Part shown: piece by piece, positions 1 through 11,176 of the stretch
Layout: each line of letters begins with the position of its first letter
How positions within the stretch are numbered: position 1 is the first letter of the stretch
Assembly: GCF_030269445.1 (NCBI RefSeq)
Contig: NZ_BSTJ01000018.1
Coordinates: forward strand, 1 to 64,000
DNA length: 64,000 bases
Reading direction: 5' to 3'
DNA from: Actinoallomurus iriomotensis
GTDB lineage: Bacteria; Actinomycetota; Actinomycetes; Streptosporangiales; Streptosporangiaceae
Program-made: the position numbers and the translations under genes
The notes under the pieces: generated by a model
Database searches by the model: none
Told to the model about the DNA's origin: nothing
The model's input: only the letters and a program-made list of their open reading frames with translations

Positions 1-80
1 GACCGCGGCAATCCCGCGAACACCTCAGCCGCGAACTCCTCCAACCGCGACCGGACCGCGGTGATCTCCCCAGACCTCAC
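1..80 (-). CDS. IS701-like transposase, N-terminal fragment (runs off the window)
   Basis: Reading leftward from a GTG at 80 gives about 26 residues (VRSGEITAVRSRLEEF, then AAEVFAGLPR) before the window ends. This matches the usual start of IS701-family DDE transposases, with the RLxxFAxEVFxxLPR pattern. Only the N-terminus is visible, so catalytic residues and intactness cannot be judged. The start lies about 45 bp inside the proposed element end and close to the 3' end of the SpoIIE-type gene. Family assignment rests on a short stretch. Confidence 0.55.
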   Translation of the reverse strand, partial: MRSGEITAVRSRLEEFAAEVFAGLPR

Positions 81-123
81 ACACGATCATCGCCACCAAG
101 ATCACAAACGTAACAAAGCACTA
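1..123 (-). mobile_element. Terminal part of an IS701-like element
   Basis: The stretch upstream of the transposase start is less GC-rich than its surroundings and ends at CTAG (124-127). IS701 elements commonly duplicate a 4-bp YTAR target, so the outer boundary is placed there. The other end is outside the window, so neither the inverted repeat nor the target duplication can be confirmed. The element sits about 12 bp past the stop codon of the neighbouring SpoIIE-type gene, so it need not disrupt it. Confidence 0.35.
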
Positions 124-138
124 CTAGGGCCTGTGGGG

Positions 139-1224
139 TCACAGGACGCGGAGGAGGAGCACCGCGAGATCGCCGGCGTACGACAGGTGTTCGGCCGCCG
201 TCTCGGCGCTCAGGTCCGTACGGCCGGCGAGGAGGCGCGCCAGGCCGTCCGCACGCGTCCCGGCGCCGGGGCCCGGCTCGGTGTCCCCGTTGCCCTGGAC
301 GACCCCGTCGGCGCTCCCCTCGGTGACGCACAGCAGCGCGTCACCGGGGTCGAGGTCGACGGTGTGCTCCTCGAACCGGGTGTCGCGGACCGCCCCCAGG
401 GACAGCTGCACGGCCGTCACCGAGGTCACCTCGCCCGACGAGCTCAGCCGCAGCGGCGCCGGGTGACCGGCGGAGACCAGCGTCACCCGCACGCCGGCGT
501 CCCGGCGGCGTACGAGCTCACCGTGGACGAGGGTCATCAGCCGGCCGTGCACGCCCTCGCGGACGACGGCGTGGTTGAGGCGCGTGACGACGTCGGCGAC
601 GCCGTGGCCTTCGGCGGCGAGCAGGCGCAGGCCGTGCCGGGCGAGGCCGGTGACGGCGGCCGCCTCCGGGCCGGTGCCGCACGCGCCGCCGAGGGCGAAG
701 CGCCAGCGGTCCGGCGCCGCCTCGAACACGTCGTACAGGCCGCCGTCGTACGTCTCGTCCCGTGGCCGGCGCACCAGGCTGTGCTCGACCCCCGGGATCC
801 TCGGCAGGGCGTACGCCGGCGTCTCGGACGGCGGCGGCACGGCCCGCGTGCGCAGGCGGAACCAGACCGTCTTGGTCCCGGCGGCGTACGACACGCCCCA
901 CTCGGCGGCGAGCATGACGGGCATGAGGAGCCCGCGGCCGCTGACGCGGTCCGGGTCGTCGCCCGCGCCCGGCGCGGGCAGCACGTGCGTCGCGTCGCCG
1001 TCGACGACCTCGATCTGCACCGACGCGCAGGCGGCCCGGCACACCACCTCGAACGGGGTGCGCGCGTGGATGACGGCGTTGGTGGCCAGCTCGCTGGTCA
1101 GCAGGACCGCGTCGTCGATCGCGTCATCGGCGCCCCACCCGATGAGCGTCTCCCGGACGAACCGGCGTGCCTGCGCGACTGCGGTCCGGTCCGCCGGGTA
1201 GGCCGCCCGCACAATGGGATGCAC
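139..1224 (-). CDS. ATP-binding SpoIIE-type protein with degenerate phosphatase site
   Basis: About 361 residues. The N-terminal half is an anti-sigma-factor-like HATPase: N-box ELATNAVIHA near residue 50, later a GRGL motif. The C-terminal half is a SpoIIE/PP2C fold. Such proteins usually tune sigma-factor or anti-sigma pathways by phosphorylation and dephosphorylation. The usual metal-binding aspartates look replaced: GGDxYD reads GGLYD, GDVCGKG reads GGACGTG, TDG reads TEG, and the final DD reads GD, so the phosphatase half may be inactive. The GTG at 1224 is preferred over an upstream in-frame ATG (1296) because AAGGGAG precedes it at good spacing. It lies downstream of, and on the same strand as, the two kinase genes. 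Confidence 0.8.
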   Translation of the reverse strand: MHPIVRAAYPADRTAVAQARRFVRETLIGWGADDAIDDAVLLTSELATNAVIHARTPFEVVCRAACASVQIEVVDGDATHVLPAPGAGDDPDRVSGRGLLMPVMLAAEWGVSYAAGTKTVWFRLRTRAVPPPSETPAYALPRIPGVEHSLVRRPRDETYDGGLYDVFEAAPDRWRFALGGACGTGPEAAAVTGLARHGLRLLAAEGHGVADVVTRLNHAVVREGVHGRLMTLVHGELVRRRDAGVRVTLVSAGHPAPLRLSSSGEVTSVTAVQLSLGAVRDTRFEEHTVDLDPGDALLCVTEGSADGVVQGNGDTEPGPGAGTRADGLARLLAGRTDLSAETAAEHLSYAGDLAVLLLRVL

Positions 1225-1372
1225 GGGAGCTCCCTTCGCGAGATGTGCCGCTCGGTCGACGTCTCTCGCTCCCCATCGTGACAGAACGCGGGCCACCGAT
1301 TACACATTGTGAGGAAAACAAGAGGCGCAGGACCGCCGGGACCGCGCCGCCGGTCACCCAGAGTGACGAAGG

Positions 1373-2974
1373 TCAGTCCCCAGCGGGCTGAAATGACCCG
1401 AATACCTTGTTCATGACCTGGGAGTGCTGCCCCCACTGGCCCTCCGGGGCGGCGACGAGGATGGCGTACTGCCGTCCGTTCGCGGTGAACCCGCGGTCGA
1501 CCGCCCGCATGGTGCCGTGGTCGGCGGTCGTCCAGGTGTACTCCAGGTCGCTGGCGGGCCAGCCACGCGGGGAGAAACGGCCGCCGAGGCGGATCTCGCG
1601 GAAGTTGGGCAGGACGTGCTTGGCCTGCACCTCTTGCTCGAAGATGTGCCAGTGCTCGACGGGGTCCTCGACGCCCCAGGGGATCGCGTCGACCTGGATG
1701 TAGGCGCCGGTGGACGGGTCCTTCCACAGCGCCGACGAGGTGCCGCGCGGCTGGTGGGTCCAGCCGTCGGGCACGGCGATCGAGGAGCCCACCGGGCCGG
1801 CGGAACGGTGGTATCCGGCCGGCACGGTCGCGCTGGGCGTCGGCGTGGGTGTGGGCGCCGGAGTCGTCGGAGTCGTCGGCTTGGGGGTGGGCGACGGTTT
1901 CGTGCCGCCCGCGGAATGGTGCGTGATGAGCACGACAGCGGCGGCCACCGCCACCACCAGCACGGCCGCCACGACGATCAGCCACGTCTTCGAGCGTCCG
2001 CTCGCGGGGCCGGGCACGGGCCCGCCGAACGCGTGCCGGGTCGCGTCGCCGTTCTGGGCCGCGGGGTCCGCCGGCGTCGGCAGGGACACGCGAACCGTGG
2101 AGCCGGGGCCGTCGCGCCGCGTCTCGCCGGAGGCGTGCGTCTCGCCACGCGCGGCGCGCGCCAGGTCGGCCGCCGCCTGGTCGGCCGTCATCCGCTCGGT
2201 CGGCTCCTTGGCCAGCAGGCCCACGAGGACGGGCGTGAGCGGCCCCGCGTAGCGCGGCGGCGGGGCCTGCTCGTGCAGCACGGAGGCCAGCGCCGCCATC
2301 GCGTCGACGCGGTCGTGCGGGCTGCGGCCCTCGCAGGCGGCGTAGAGCGTGGCGCCGAGCGCCCACAGGTCGGAGGCCGGGCTCGCCCCCTCGCCGCGGG
2401 CGCGCTCGGGCGCGATGTAGGCGGGAGAGCCGAGGACCAGGCCGGTCTGGGTGAGCGTGGCGTCGCCCGACACCCGGGCGATGCCGAAGTCGGTGATCAC
2501 GACGCGGTTGGTGCCGTCCGGGCCGGCGTCGAGCAGCACGTTGGCGGGCTTGACGTCACGGTGCAGCACCCCGGACGCGTGCGCCACCCGCAGCGCGGCG
2601 AGCATCTGCGACCCGATGTCGGCCACCTTCGCGGCCGGCAGCCGGCCGTCGTCGTCGATGACCTCCTGGAGCGACCGCGCGCGCACGAGCTCCATGACGA
2701 TCCACGGGCGGTCGTCCTCCTCGACCACGTCGTGGACGGTCACGATGCCGGGGTGGGACAGCCGGGCCGCCGACCGGGCCTCGCGCAGGGTGCGCTCGAC
2801 CAGCACCTCGCGGTCGGAGTCCGTCAACCCCGGCGGAAATATCACCTCTTTGACCGCGACCTCGCGGTGCAGCAGGTCATCGTGTGCGCGCCACACCCGG
2901 CCCATGCCACCACGACCGACCTGGCCCAGCAGTCGATAGCGGCGCGCGAGCACCGAACCCTCCCCGAACGGCAT
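1373..2974 (-). CDS. Transmembrane Ser/Thr protein kinase with extracytoplasmic domain
   Basis: 533 residues. The kinase domain spans roughly residues 12-270: glycine loop GRGGMG, ATP lysine in VAVKEV, catalytic loop HRDVKPANVLL, DFGIA, and the APER motif. A proline/threonine-rich juxtamembrane stretch surrounds one membrane segment (TWLIVVAAVLVVAVAAAVVLI, near 330-350). About 150 residues follow outside the cell, unlike the PASTA repeats of PknB, and probably sense an envelope signal. A second kinase lies just upstream in the same orientation with a 54-bp gap, and the two kinase domains are closely similar, suggesting tandem duplication. The substrate cannot be read from sequence. Confidence 0.93.
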   Translation of the reverse strand: MPFGEGSVLARRYRLLGQVGRGGMGRVWRAHDDLLHREVAVKEVIFPPGLTDSDREVLVERTLREARSAARLSHPGIVTVHDVVEEDDRPWIVMELVRARSLQEVIDDDGRLPAAKVADIGSQMLAALRVAHASGVLHRDVKPANVLLDAGPDGTNRVVITDFGIARVSGDATLTQTGLVLGSPAYIAPERARGEGASPASDLWALGATLYAACEGRSPHDRVDAMAALASVLHEQAPPPRYAGPLTPVLVGLLAKEPTERMTADQAAADLARAARGETHASGETRRDGPGSTVRVSLPTPADPAAQNGDATRHAFGGPVPGPASGRSKTWLIVVAAVLVVAVAAAVVLITHHSAGGTKPSPTPKPTTPTTPAPTPTPTPSATVPAGYHRSAGPVGSSIAVPDGWTHQPRGTSSALWKDPSTGAYIQVDAIPWGVEDPVEHWHIFEQEVQAKHVLPNFREIRLGGRFSPRGWPASDLEYTWTTADHGTMRAVDRGFTANGRQYAILVAAPEGQWGQHSQVMNKVFGSFQPAGD

Positions 2975-3028
2975 AGCTGAGGACCATACCGACCGTCGGT
3001 GACGGTTCGGCCGTGTTGACCGCGTAAT

Positions 3029-4123
3029 TCAGCTAAATGTCGCGAAAAAGAACACGCCAAAAAGGACAAGCAGCACTGCGGCGACGATAACGATCGAGCG
3101 GATCGGATACGGCGACGCGCCGATCTGCGCGCCCGGATCCGGCGCCGTCACCGCCGCCGTCGGCGGCTCGGCCTCCTCATCGACGTCGTCGGCGTGCGCC
3201 TCGGCCGGCGAGGGCTCCGCGTCCTTCACGGCGCTCAGGACGCTCGGCGGCAGCCGCCGGGTGGCCCCGTCGGGCGCGTCCGCGGGCGGATCGTCGGGCT
3301 CGGCCTCGGCGTCACCGGCCAGGACGCGGTCGAGCATCACCGCGACCTCGTCGACGGTCAGGCGCTGAGCCGGGTCCTTGCGCAGCAGGCCCTCGATGAC
3401 GGGGCGCAGCGGACCGGCGTTCGGCGCCGGCTCGGGATCGTCGGTGAGCACGGCCACCAGGCTCGCCATCGCGTCCGGGCGCTCGAACGGCGACTTGCCC
3501 TCGACCGCGGCGTACATCGTGACGCCGAGCGACCAGAGATCCGAGGCGGGCACGGCGACGCGCCCGCGCGCCCGCTCGGGCGCGATGTAGGCCGGGGAAC
3601 CGATGAGCATGCCCGTCTGGGTGAGCGTCGCGTCGCTCTGCGCCCGCGCGATCCCGAAGTCGGTGAGGACCGCTCGGGAGCCGCCGACGAGGACGTTGCT
3701 CGGCTTGACGTCACGGTGCAGGATCCCCGCCTCGTGCGCGACGCGCAGCGCGCCGGCCATCTGACGCCCGATCTCGGCGACACGCCGGGGCGGCAGCGGG
3801 CCGTCCTTCTTGATCTGCTCGTGCAGCGAACGGGCGCGGATCAGCTCCATGACGATCCAGGGCCGGCCGTCCTCCTCGACCACGTCATAGACCGTGACGA
3901 CGCCCGGGTGGCTCAGCCGCGCAGCGGTCCTCGCCTCCCGGAACGTGCGCTTGTGCTGAACCTCGCGCTCTTCGTCGGAGAAGCCGTGCGGGAGGATCAC
4001 TTCCTTGACCGCGACGTCACGGCCGAGAACCTCGTCCCGGGCATGCCAGACGGTTCCCATGCCACCGCGGCCTACCTCGGTGAGCAGGCGATAACGCTGC
4101 GCAAGAAGGGGGTTTTCCGGCAT
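3029..4123 (-). CDS. Membrane-anchored Ser/Thr protein kinase
   Basis: 364 residues. Kinase domain at about 11-265 with GRGGMG, VAVKEV, HRDVKPSNVLV and DFGIA. An acidic, proline-rich linker of about 70 residues leads to a single C-terminal membrane helix (IVIVAAVLLVLFGVFFFATF) that ends the protein, so it has no external sensor domain, unlike its neighbour at 1373-2974. It faces away from lysX, leaving about 100 bp for divergent promoters. The pairing suggests one sensor-bearing and one tail-anchored kinase working together (inference). Confidence 0.92.
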   Translation of the reverse strand: MPENPLLAQRYRLLTEVGRGGMGTVWHARDEVLGRDVAVKEVILPHGFSDEEREVQHKRTFREARTAARLSHPGVVTVYDVVEEDGRPWIVMELIRARSLHEQIKKDGPLPPRRVAEIGRQMAGALRVAHEAGILHRDVKPSNVLVGGSRAVLTDFGIARAQSDATLTQTGMLIGSPAYIAPERARGRVAVPASDLWSLGVTMYAAVEGKSPFERPDAMASLVAVLTDDPEPAPNAGPLRPVIEGLLRKDPAQRLTVDEVAVMLDRVLAGDAEAEPDDPPADAPDGATRRLPPSVLSAVKDAEPSPAEAHADDVDEEAEPPTAAVTAPDPGAQIGASPYPIRSIVIVAAVLLVLFGVFFFATFS

Positions 4124-4221
4124 AGTTCGCCCACGATACCCACCGCGAGGCCTCCGTTGGCCTGACGCTCACCCAATCACCGGTACAAAGAAAGAATATG
4201 GCGCGCGACCTCAGGAGCGAG

Positions 4222-7494
<3,273 letters not shown>

Positions 7495-7542
7495 GGTTCG
7501 ACCGCACGCAGCACGGCCCGGACGCCACTACAGTCGTCAGGC

Positions 7543-8205
7543 GTGAGTGACTCTGAGCGAAACGTCACACCGACGCCGGCCGCCGACCTGGACGGCTACG
7601 ACGACCTCGAAGACTTCGACGCCGACGGATTCCTGCAGGAGTGGCAGGAGGCCGACCGCACCGCGGTGGAGCTGATCCGCGAGGCGCTGCCGGACGTCGT
7701 CGAGGCCACCGCGCCGCAGGAGGCGCTGGCCACGGCGGTCCAGCGCGTCCGCGAGCACCTGACCGACTGGCCGTACCGCCACCTCGCCTCGGCCGCCGAC
7801 TGGGGCCGCCGGCTCCCGGCCGACGACGAGACCCTCTGGGTCCAGGCCGCCGGCGCGCTCGTGTCGATGCACGGCGAGTCCGGGCTGGGCAGCCACGAGG
7901 AGAGCTCGCTGATGGCCCTCCAGCACGCCGACTGGGCCGGCGCGATCATCGGCCTGGCCCGGGCGGGCGTGGGCACGCGTGCCTGGCCGGGAGACCTGTT
8001 CGAGCTGGCCGACAAGTGCCCGGAGATCGAGGGCTCCTACGAGGACGACGACCGTGAGCCGATCGAGTTCGCGTTCGAGCTGATGGTGCCGATCTGGGAG
8101 GCCCTGGGCGCGCTCGACGAACACCGCCGCCTGACACCTCTGGGCCGCTGGGGCCTGCCCCGGGCCCTCGCCTGGGCATGGGACGGTTCCCTGGACGAGG
8201 AGTAA
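7543..8205 (+). CDS. Conserved acidic protein of unknown function
   Basis: 220 residues from a GTG start 48 bp after lysX. The N-terminus is very acidic and low-complexity (DLDGYDDLEDFDADGF). The remainder is mainly helical with many Trp and Glu/Asp residues and no membrane segment, signal peptide or catalytic motif that I recognise. Base composition resembles its neighbours. Close spacing behind lysX suggests co-transcription, but a role in lipid lysinylation is not shown by the sequence. Confidence 0.7.
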   Translation: MSDSERNVTPTPAADLDGYDDLEDFDADGFLQEWQEADRTAVELIREALPDVVEATAPQEALATAVQRVREHLTDWPYRHLASAADWGRRLPADDETLWVQAAGALVSMHGESGLGSHEESSLMALQHADWAGAIIGLARAGVGTRAWPGDLFELADKCPEIEGSYEDDDREPIEFAFELMVPIWEALGALDEHRRLTPLGRWGLPRALAWAWDGSLDEE

Positions 8206-8223
8206 CCCGGCCCCGCCCGGGGG

Positions 8224-8700
8224 CTACGTCGACGGCTGCAGCGGCACCTCCAGCGCGGACGCCGCGCCACCACCGCGCTGGACGCTGTAGACGCCGCCCA
8301 CCCGACGCCCGATCTGCGCGAGGTCGGGCAGGAGGTGCGGCACGTCCGCGGTGGACAGCGTCACCCGCAGCGAGGGGCCCTCGGCGATCGTGGCGAACGT
8401 CGGGAAGATCTCGATGTCGTAACGGGTGACCGCGCCGGGCACGACCGGCCTCGCGGACGTGTTCGTGTACGGGTGGTACGGCATCAGATCGTGCCCGTCG
8501 CCGCCGGTCCAGCTCCTGGCCGCGTCCACGGCGCGGAACGACCCCAGCAGCGCGCCCTCGGTCAGCGGCCGCGCGGTCCCGTCCGGTGAGACGTCTTCGA
8601 TCTCCGCCGCGGACTCGGTGTCCGTGGTGGTCGCGCGGGCGTACACGGCCGCGTCCGGCGGGCCGGAGGCGCCGGCCACCACGACTCCCGCGCACCGCAC
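8224..8700 (-). pseudogene. Remnant of a CocE/NonD-type hydrolase (C-terminal domain only)
   Basis: The 158-residue frame resembles the C-terminal jelly-roll domain of X-Pro dipeptidyl-peptidase/CocE hydrolases: VYARATTTDTESAAEIEDV, then a segment with HPYTNTSARPVVPG and RYDIEIFPTFA. Full enzymes are about 550-600 residues with an N-terminal alpha/beta hydrolase domain. That domain, with the catalytic Ser-Asp-His, is absent upstream, where the sequence changes abruptly before the next gene. I read it as a 5'-truncated relic. It could still be expressed as a stand-alone beta domain, but no clear ribosome site precedes it. Confidence 0.6.
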
Positions 8701-8846
8701 CGGCGGCTCCGGCCTATCGCCCCATTACCGGCATCGCGCAGCGACACGCGCCCCACCAGCGCGTTTGTGCTCCGCAGGACGTTGGTCATCGCTTTTACTC
8801 ATCGGGCGTCGCACTCGACCGTGAAGCCGTGAAGGGGAGAAGGCCG

Positions 8847-10190
8847 ATGATCACAAGCACCCGCCGCGCGGGGGTCCGCGCCGTTTCTTCGGCCGGACTC
8901 GCCCTGGCGCTCCCGGCGTTCCTCGCGTCCGGCTGCGCACCCGCCGGCCGGACCGTGGACGCCCCGGTTCCGGCGGGGATCCGCGAGTCCGTCGGCTATC
9001 TCACCGCGGCGTACCACGTCAGCGCGGCCGACGCGATGAGGCGGCTGCGGCTGGCCGCGGCCGGTGACGGCCTGATCCGGCGGCTCTCGGCCGCGCTGCC
9101 CGACGAGTACGCGGGCGCGCGGATCGATCAGCGCGACGGCGGCGTCCTGGTCGTGGCGGCCACCCGGCCGGCCCGGGCCCGCCGGGTCGTCCACGGGCTG
9201 GAGCACCACGACGAGATCAAGGTCGTGCCGGCCGCGTACTCGCTGCGCGACCTGGCGCGCGTCCGCGACCGCGCCGCCGCCCTGACCGGCAGGGAGGCGT
9301 ACGCCCAGGTGAACGAGGCGTCGAACCGGGTCGAGGTGTGGACCGCCCACCGGGCCCGCGTCACGCGCGCGCTGACCGGGCTCGGCCCCGTCGTGGTCCG
9401 TACGGAGCCGGAGGAGACCCTGACCGAGTGCTCGGTCTTCGAATGCGACCCGCCGATGCGCGCCGGGATCTCGATCGGGATCGGCAAGAAGAGCGGACGG
9501 CGCCTGGACTACTGCTCCTCCGCCTTCAACCTCAAGGACGACGACGGCGGCCTCTACACGACCACCGCCGGCCACTGCTTCACCGAGTTGGAGCGGAAGG
9601 GAAAGAAGCCCGCCACGATCGTCAGCGCGAAGGACCACGCGATCATCGGCGACATCAAGAACGACCGCTCCGTCTACGCGAACACCCGCACCCCTCGCCT
9701 CGACTACGCGTTCGCCCGGGTGACGGATCCGGGCATGTGGTTCCCGTCCGGCCACTCGAAGAACGCGCTCTACTTCAAGTGCAGCGCCGAACCGCAGCCG
9801 AAGAAGTGCAAGACGCGCAATGAGGACCCCACCTTCAAGATCACCGGCATCAAGCCGTACGGCGGCATGATCAAGGGCGACGTGGTCTGCATGGCCGGAG
9901 CCAGCCCGCGCATCGGCGACGTCAAGCCGGGCACCCGCTGCGGCGAGATCACCGACAAGCCGGCCGGGGGCATCCAGACCAACATCTGCGCCAAGAGCGG
10001 TGACAGCGGATCACCGCTGTTCGACCAGTCCACGCACAAGGCGTACGGCATCGAGAGCGCGGTGGAGGGCGACGACACCGGCCCGTGCGTCAAGGCCGAG
10101 GACCAGAAGACGTACTACACGCCGCTTTCCGAGGCCCTCGCCGCGGCGCACGCCGCGAAGGGCAGAACCTACGAGCTGATCGCCGACTGA
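8847..10190 (+). CDS. Secreted trypsin-like (S1) serine protease lipoprotein with propeptide
   Basis: 447 residues from ATG 8847, preceded by GAAGGGGAGAAGG; the longer upstream frame lacks coding character. A lipoprotein signal ends in LASG-Cys30. Residues 40-195 resemble a propeptide of alpha-lytic/streptogrisin type. The protease domain shows His243 in TTTAGHC, Asp286 in RLDYAFA and Ser387 in SGDSGSP, with several cysteines likely forming disulfides. It is probably anchored outside the membrane and self-processed. Substrate specificity is unknown. It converges with the GNAT-MazG gene, with only 7 bp between stops. Confidence 0.88.
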   Translation: MITSTRRAGVRAVSSAGLALALPAFLASGCAPAGRTVDAPVPAGIRESVGYLTAAYHVSAADAMRRLRLAAAGDGLIRRLSAALPDEYAGARIDQRDGGVLVVAATRPARARRVVHGLEHHDEIKVVPAAYSLRDLARVRDRAAALTGREAYAQVNEASNRVEVWTAHRARVTRALTGLGPVVVRTEPEETLTECSVFECDPPMRAGISIGIGKKSGRRLDYCSSAFNLKDDDGGLYTTTAGHCFTELERKGKKPATIVSAKDHAIIGDIKNDRSVYANTRTPRLDYAFARVTDPGMWFPSGHSKNALYFKCSAEPQPKKCKTRNEDPTFKITGIKPYGGMIKGDVVCMAGASPRIGDVKPGTRCGEITDKPAGGIQTNICAKSGDSGSPLFDQSTHKAYGIESAVEGDDTGPCVKAEDQKTYYTPLSEALAAAHAAKGRTYELIAD

Positions 10191-10197
10191 TGAGACC

Positions 10198-11097
10198 TCA
10201 GGGCAGCGGCGGGGCCTTGCGGGCCGTGCCGCGGTAGGTCTCCGGGTCGTAGCGGCGTTCGCTCTCATCCAGTTTGGCGTGGGCGGCCTGGATGAGGTCG
10301 ACGCCCAGGGTGTCGGCCAGGCGGACCAGGTAGGTCATCACGTCGGCCAGCTCCCCGCGTACGCGGGCGCCGGCCGCCGGGTCGGTCATCACCGCGGCCG
10401 ACTCCTCCGGGGTCAGCCACTGGAACTCCGCCAGGAGCTCGCCCGCCTCCCCCGCCACGGCCATGGCGAGGTTCTTCGGCGTGTGGAACGGCTCCCACTC
10501 CCGGTCCGCCGCGAACTCCCGCAGGCGGGCGGCGAGGTCGTCGATCGGCGTCCCCGCCCGCAGGTCCTTCTCGTAGATCATCACGTCACAGGGTGTGGCC
10601 AGCAGCGGCGCGAGGTGCGGGTGGGAGTCCTCCATCGTGCCCTTGCCGGCCACCACGTAGCCGAGACGGCCGTACCAGGCCGCCAGGAACTCCTTCGACG
10701 GGTGCGGCCGCTCCCGCGGCACGAGGAGTTCGAGCCGCATGCGGCCCGCGCCCTGTGCGCGGGCACGGCGTTCGGCGAAGCGTACGAGCTCCCGGCCCAC
10801 GCCGAGGCCACGATGGCGCGGGTCGGCGGCGAGCAGCCCGAACTCGCTCGTCGCGGGGTCGAGCCGGTGGACGCGGACGCAGCCGGTGATCCGGCCGTCG
10901 AGGCGCGCCACGGCGATCTCGCCGGCGCGGACGAGCCCGGCGAGCTCCCGCTCGGTCGTCCGGACGGCGCCGTCGGCCCACAGGCCCTTCTCCGACTCCG
11001 CGTACACCTCGTTGACCAGGCCGGTGAGCGCGGTGACGATGGCGTCGTCGTCGGCCGCGGCGGGTGCCAGGGGCCGGATCTGGTGTCGTGCCGCGAT
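10198..11097 (-). CDS. GNAT acetyltransferase fused to MazG-like nucleotide pyrophosphohydrolase
   Basis: Two domains in one chain. The N-terminal GNAT acetyltransferase (about 170 residues) has the acetyl-CoA loop RHRGLGVGRELV. The C-terminal MazG/RS21-C6-type domain has the metal-binding E-x-x-E (EAGELLAEFQWL) and E-x-x-D (ELADVMTYLV). Such MazG domains hydrolyse non-canonical or surplus dNTPs, mainly dCTP-like. The start is uncertain: no ATG, GTG or TTG lies just ahead of the GNAT domain, but an ATC at 11097 follows GGGAGG at correct spacing. In-frame GTGs at 11217 and 11235 lie inside the opposing gene and code for low-complexity sequence. The joint role, perhaps nucleotide or damage housekeeping, is inferred. 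Confidence 0.75.
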   Translation of the reverse strand: MAARHQIRPLAPAAADDDAIVTALTGLVNEVYAESEKGLWADGAVRTTERELAGLVRAGEIAVARLDGRITGCVRVHRLDPATSEFGLLAADPRHRGLGVGRELVRFAERRARAQGAGRMRLELLVPRERPHPSKEFLAAWYGRLGYVVAGKGTMEDSHPHLAPLLATPCDVMIYEKDLRAGTPIDDLAARLREFAADREWEPFHTPKNLAMAVAGEAGELLAEFQWLTPEESAAVMTDPAAGARVRGELADVMTYLVRLADTLGVDLIQAAHAKLDESERRYDPETYRGTARKAPPLP

Positions 11098-11176
11098 GGT
11101 CGCCTCCCGTGGTCCGGGTTCGATGGTGCCACGGAACCGGCGACTGGCGGACGCGGACCCTGGGTACGGACGCGGC

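Noticed and set aside
61-1281. Long plus-strand frame opposite the SpoIIE-type gene
   Set aside because: Arg/Ala/Gly/Val-rich shadow with no domain; the minus-strand frame has clear HATPase and SpoIIE features and a ribosome site.
1424-2980. 518-codon plus-strand frame opposite the first kinase
   Set aside because: Antisense shadow produced by high GC; the kinase motifs on the other strand are unambiguous.
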